A stretch of DNA of 64,000 nt from Zygaena filipendulae (taxonomy: Eukaryota > Arthropoda > Insecta > Lepidoptera > Zygaenidae): NCBI GenBank assembly GCA_907165275.2, contig CAJRBF020000008.1, positions 62,001 to 126,000 of the forward strand, written 5' to 3'. This document shows, piece by piece, positions 61,491 through 64,000 of this stretch (position 1 is its first letter; the number at the start of each line of letters is the position of its first letter). The position numbers were made by a program, and so were the translations under genes. A model generated the notes under the pieces. It was not told the origin of the DNA. It ran no database searches and saw only the letters and a list, made by a program, of their open reading frames with translations.

Positions 61491-63925
61491 TATCTGACTG
61501 GCACGATAAATTTTGTCATCAAAACTATCAATATGTGAAAGAATACTTAAAGAGTCATAATATTAAATACTTGGATACAAAATTAACTTCATGTAAAAAC
61601 TGTTTACTTGGCAAACAACATAGAATATCTTATACTAACAGTGAGTCAAGGGCAGGCACTGTAGGTGAACTTATACATGCTGATCTATGTGGTCCCATGG
61701 AAGTTGAGTCCATAGGTGGTTCTAAGTACTTTCTTTTGTGTAAGGATGATATGTCAGGTTATAAATTTGTTTATTTTCTTAAAAACAAAAATGAGGTAAA
61801 AATATATTTGGATAATTTGTTAAAAATGGTAAAGAATCAAACTGGTAATTGTATAAAAACTTTAAGAACTGATAATGGTCTTGAATTTTGTAATAGGGAT
61901 ATTAAAAAGTTGTTAGATGGCCATGGTATTTGTCACCAGAGAACTGTAGCATATACCCCACAGCAAAATGGGCGAGCTGAACGGGAGAACAGGACTGTTG
62001 TGGAGGCAGCAAGAACACTTATTGCTGATATGTCTAAGCGTTTTTGGGCTGAGGCAGTCAACACCGTTGTATTCACATTAAACAGATGCGGGGTAAGTCC
62101 AATTAAACATAAAAGTCCTTATGAAATATGGTTCAACAAAACATTTGATATAAACTTTTTCAAGAAATTTGGTTCATCTTGCTCGGTACATATTCCTAAA
62201 GAAAAGAGAAAGAAATTTGATAATAAAAGTGAATTTGGAATTTTTGTAGGTTATGAAAGTGAAATTAAAGGTTATAGAGTATATTTTGCAAATAAAAATG
62301 TAGTGAAAACGGTTAGAGATGTAATTTTCCTGTCAGAAACAAACTTAGATATAAAACAAAAGGATGAAACTTCACCTAGTATTTCGGTTGAAGGAAGTGA
62401 TGATGAGGAAACTTCAATATTAAATAGTAATATCCCAGAACAGGAGGTAATACAAACACTGAACTGCGGTAGTCAGGATCAGGATCAGGTTAGTCCCCCT
62501 AAAAGTAGAACATACTGTCTACGAGACAGGAATACAATACAGGCACCTGATAGGTATGGGTACTATAATTGTGACGTTGTTTATGCTTTGCTATCAGATG
62601 TAAATGATGAGCCACAGTCATATGAAAAAGCGATGATGAGTAACGAATCACAAAACTGGCAAGAAGCCATCGATAGGGAAATTCAGGCTTTGGAATCGAA
62701 TAACACTTGGAATATAATAGAACAAAAACCTAATGATAGTAATATTATAGACACTAGGTGGGTATTTAGAAAGAAGAAAAATTGTGAAGGTAAGGTAGAA
62801 ATATATAAGGCTCGGTTAGTTGCCCGTGGCTTTCAGCAGTCAGGTGTGTCTTTTGAGGAAACATATTCCCCAGTTATCAATATGACAACAGTTAGAACCC
62901 TTATAGCCATAGCCGCACACCATAATTGGGTCATGTATCAACTAGATATTTGTAGTGCTTTTCTTCACAGTAAAATTGATGAAAATATTTATATTTATTT
63001 ACCAAAAGGTCATTCTCAATCAGGTAAAATTGGAAAATTAAATAAAGCTATTTATGGGCTTAAAAAGGCTCCTAGATATTGGTATGATACATTTCATGAG
63101 TTCATAATCAGTCATAACTTTGTTAGATCTAATAATGATATGTGTTTATATATTCAGGTAAATAAGAAATCTAAAACCTATCTCATTCTTCATGTTAATC
63201 TTCTATTTAAAGAAAAATCTGAAAATTTAGAAGTGGAAAATAGATGTAGAAAATTAATAGGTTGTATTATGTATGCCATGATAGGCACCAGGCCTGATTT
63301 ATCAATCTCTATAAGTATTCTCAGTAGATTTCAAAACTGTGCCAGTGAATGTTTATGGAAACATTTAAAACATGTACTTAGATATATACAAGGAACTCTA
63401 AACTTAAAATTAATATATAAAAGGAATGTTTGTGAATCCAGTAATAATAAAATATTGCAAGCTTATGTGGATGCTGATTGGGGTGGTGATACAGTAAGCA
63501 GAAAATCTACATCAGGGTATTGTTTAATGGTATATAAATGTTTAGTTTATTGGTGTAGCAAGAAACAGTCATGTATCTCTTTATCATCCACAGAGGCTGA
63601 ATATGTTGCCTTGAGTCAATGTGTTGTTGAGGCATGTTGGTTAAGAAATTTATTCATGGAACTGTATTTAGTTTCTAATGATAATAATGTGCAAGTGTTA
63701 ATCCATGAAGATAATCAATCTGCCATATGTGCAGCATGTAAAGTAGGTCAGCCTAAAAGGTTGAAACATATAGACCTAAAGTTTCATTTTATTCAGCAGA
63801 AAGTATGTGAAGGTGTAATTGTTTTAAAATACTTAGATACTGCTAACCAGCTGGCAGATCTGTTAACAAAACCTCTGAATAAAATCAAGTTTGAAAACTT
63901 AAGATACAATTTAGGATTTTATTAG
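61475..63925 (+). CDS. Copia integrase-RT-RNase H polyprotein, 5'-truncated, right palindrome arm
   Basis: About 816 residues, identical to the left-arm protein from 'LSDWHDKF' to the end, including the same missing VDD segment. The first five residues come from the spacer and opposite arm. The 3' UTR follows to the window end ('gattgctaaagttacataaag'). Confidence 0.92.
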   Translation: MIHHTLSDWHDKFCHQNYQYVKEYLKSHNIKYLDTKLTSCKNCLLGKQHRISYTNSESRAGTVGELIHADLCGPMEVESIGGSKYFLLCKDDMSGYKFVYFLKNKNEVKIYLDNLLKMVKNQTGNCIKTLRTDNGLEFCNRDIKKLLDGHGICHQRTVAYTPQQNGRAERENRTVVEAARTLIADMSKRFWAEAVNTVVFTLNRCGVSPIKHKSPYEIWFNKTFDINFFKKFGSSCSVHIPKEKRKKFDNKSEFGIFVGYESEIKGYRVYFANKNVVKTVRDVIFLSETNLDIKQKDETSPSISVEGSDDEETSILNSNIPEQEVIQTLNCGSQDQDQVSPPKSRTYCLRDRNTIQAPDRYGYYNCDVVYALLSDVNDEPQSYEKAMMSNESQNWQEAIDREIQALESNNTWNIIEQKPNDSNIIDTRWVFRKKKNCEGKVEIYKARLVARGFQQSGVSFEETYSPVINMTTVRTLIAIAAHHNWVMYQLDICSAFLHSKIDENIYIYLPKGHSQSGKIGKLNKAIYGLKKAPRYWYDTFHEFIISHNFVRSNNDMCLYIQVNKKSKTYLILHVNLLFKEKSENLEVENRCRKLIGCIMYAMIGTRPDLSISISILSRFQNCASECLWKHLKHVLRYIQGTLNLKLIYKRNVCESSNNKILQAYVDADWGGDTVSRKSTSGYCLMVYKCLVYWCSKKQSCISLSSTEAEYVALSQCVVEACWLRNLFMELYLVSNDNNVQVLIHEDNQSAICAACKVGQPKRLKHIDLKFHFIQQKVCEGVIVLKYLDTANQLADLLTKPLNKIKFENLRYNLGFY

Positions 63926-64000
63926 AATTTAGTCTTTGATTGCTAAAGTTACATAAAGATTAGTAAAATAAAGTTTATTTAAGTTGATTGATAATGTTCA

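Larger units (their letters stand above)
58962..64000. repeat. Giant near-perfect palindrome (arms at least 2,511 bp, 17-nt spacer)
   Basis: 58962-61472 is the inverted copy of 61490-64000 about a centre at 61481; the spacer is 61473-61489. Positions tested pair exactly: 61472 with 61490, and the last base of the window with 58962. So there is no net length difference over 2.5 kb, and the encoded proteins are identical. The right arm may continue beyond the window. Confidence 0.95.

Noticed and set aside
1..64000. Host protein-coding, tRNA or rRNA genes
   Set aside because: tRNA-like strings found (11852-11869, 58527-58540) are short primer sites without a cloverleaf; every supportable gene belongs to a mobile element.

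Overview
This is eukaryotic DNA, almost certainly from an arthropod and most likely a moth or butterfly. Coding is sparse, introns are visible, and the repeats are insect-type BEL/Pao, Copia, Gypsy, R1-like and Jockey/CR1-like elements, including a LINE tail that looks like one common in Lepidoptera. Nothing here looks like an ordinary host gene. The window is a graveyard of mobile elements nested inside each other.

Region 1 (about 1-23,530) is a Polinton/Maverick (adintovirus-like) virus-transposon of about 16.8 kb once a 6.8-kb insertion is discounted. Its plus strand carries a spliced small gene, a protein-primed family B DNA polymerase and a short unknown gene. Its minus strand carries a compact block: packaging ATPase, DUF8207-like protein, a fibre-like repeat protein, integrase with chromodomain, phospholipase A2-type protein, adenain-like protease, penton-like minor capsid, a small basic protein, the double-jelly-roll major capsid and an unknown protein. 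A broken BIR-RING apoptosis-inhibitor gene lies at the left. An apparently complete BEL/Pao retrotransposon (5,448-12,256, identical 381-bp LTRs, one 1,802-residue ORF) splits the polymerase gene.

Region 2 (about 23,640-53,696) is one degenerate Copia element torn apart by later insertions. These are a solo LTR (26,685-27,129), a Gypsy element (27,510-47,474) and a 5.5-kb TA-flanked inverted-repeat DNA element (47,584-53,108). The Gypsy element itself holds a minus-strand LINE (28,740-37,852). That LINE holds a plus-strand sibling LINE, which holds an R1-like LINE, giving five levels of nesting. The Gypsy element also holds a second BEL/Pao copy (39,011-45,317) lacking its reverse-transcriptase core. 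The DNA element holds LINE debris, a hairpin MITE and a hAT MITE with a perfect 8-bp target duplication.

Region 3 (53,697-58,944) is a truncated third BEL/Pao element followed by a minus-strand LTR-element fragment (LTR, tRNA-Leu-type primer site, partial gag).

Region 4 (58,962-64,000) is a giant near-perfect palindrome: two head-to-head 5'-truncated Copia copies, each at least 2.5 kb, around a 17-nt spacer. Both arms encode the same roughly 816-residue protein and share a deletion of the reverse-transcriptase VDD motif.

The most notable items are the Polinton with accessory IAP, PLA2 and fibre-like genes, the palindrome, and the recurrence of reverse-transcriptase-core deletions in three unrelated element families that otherwise keep long open frames.
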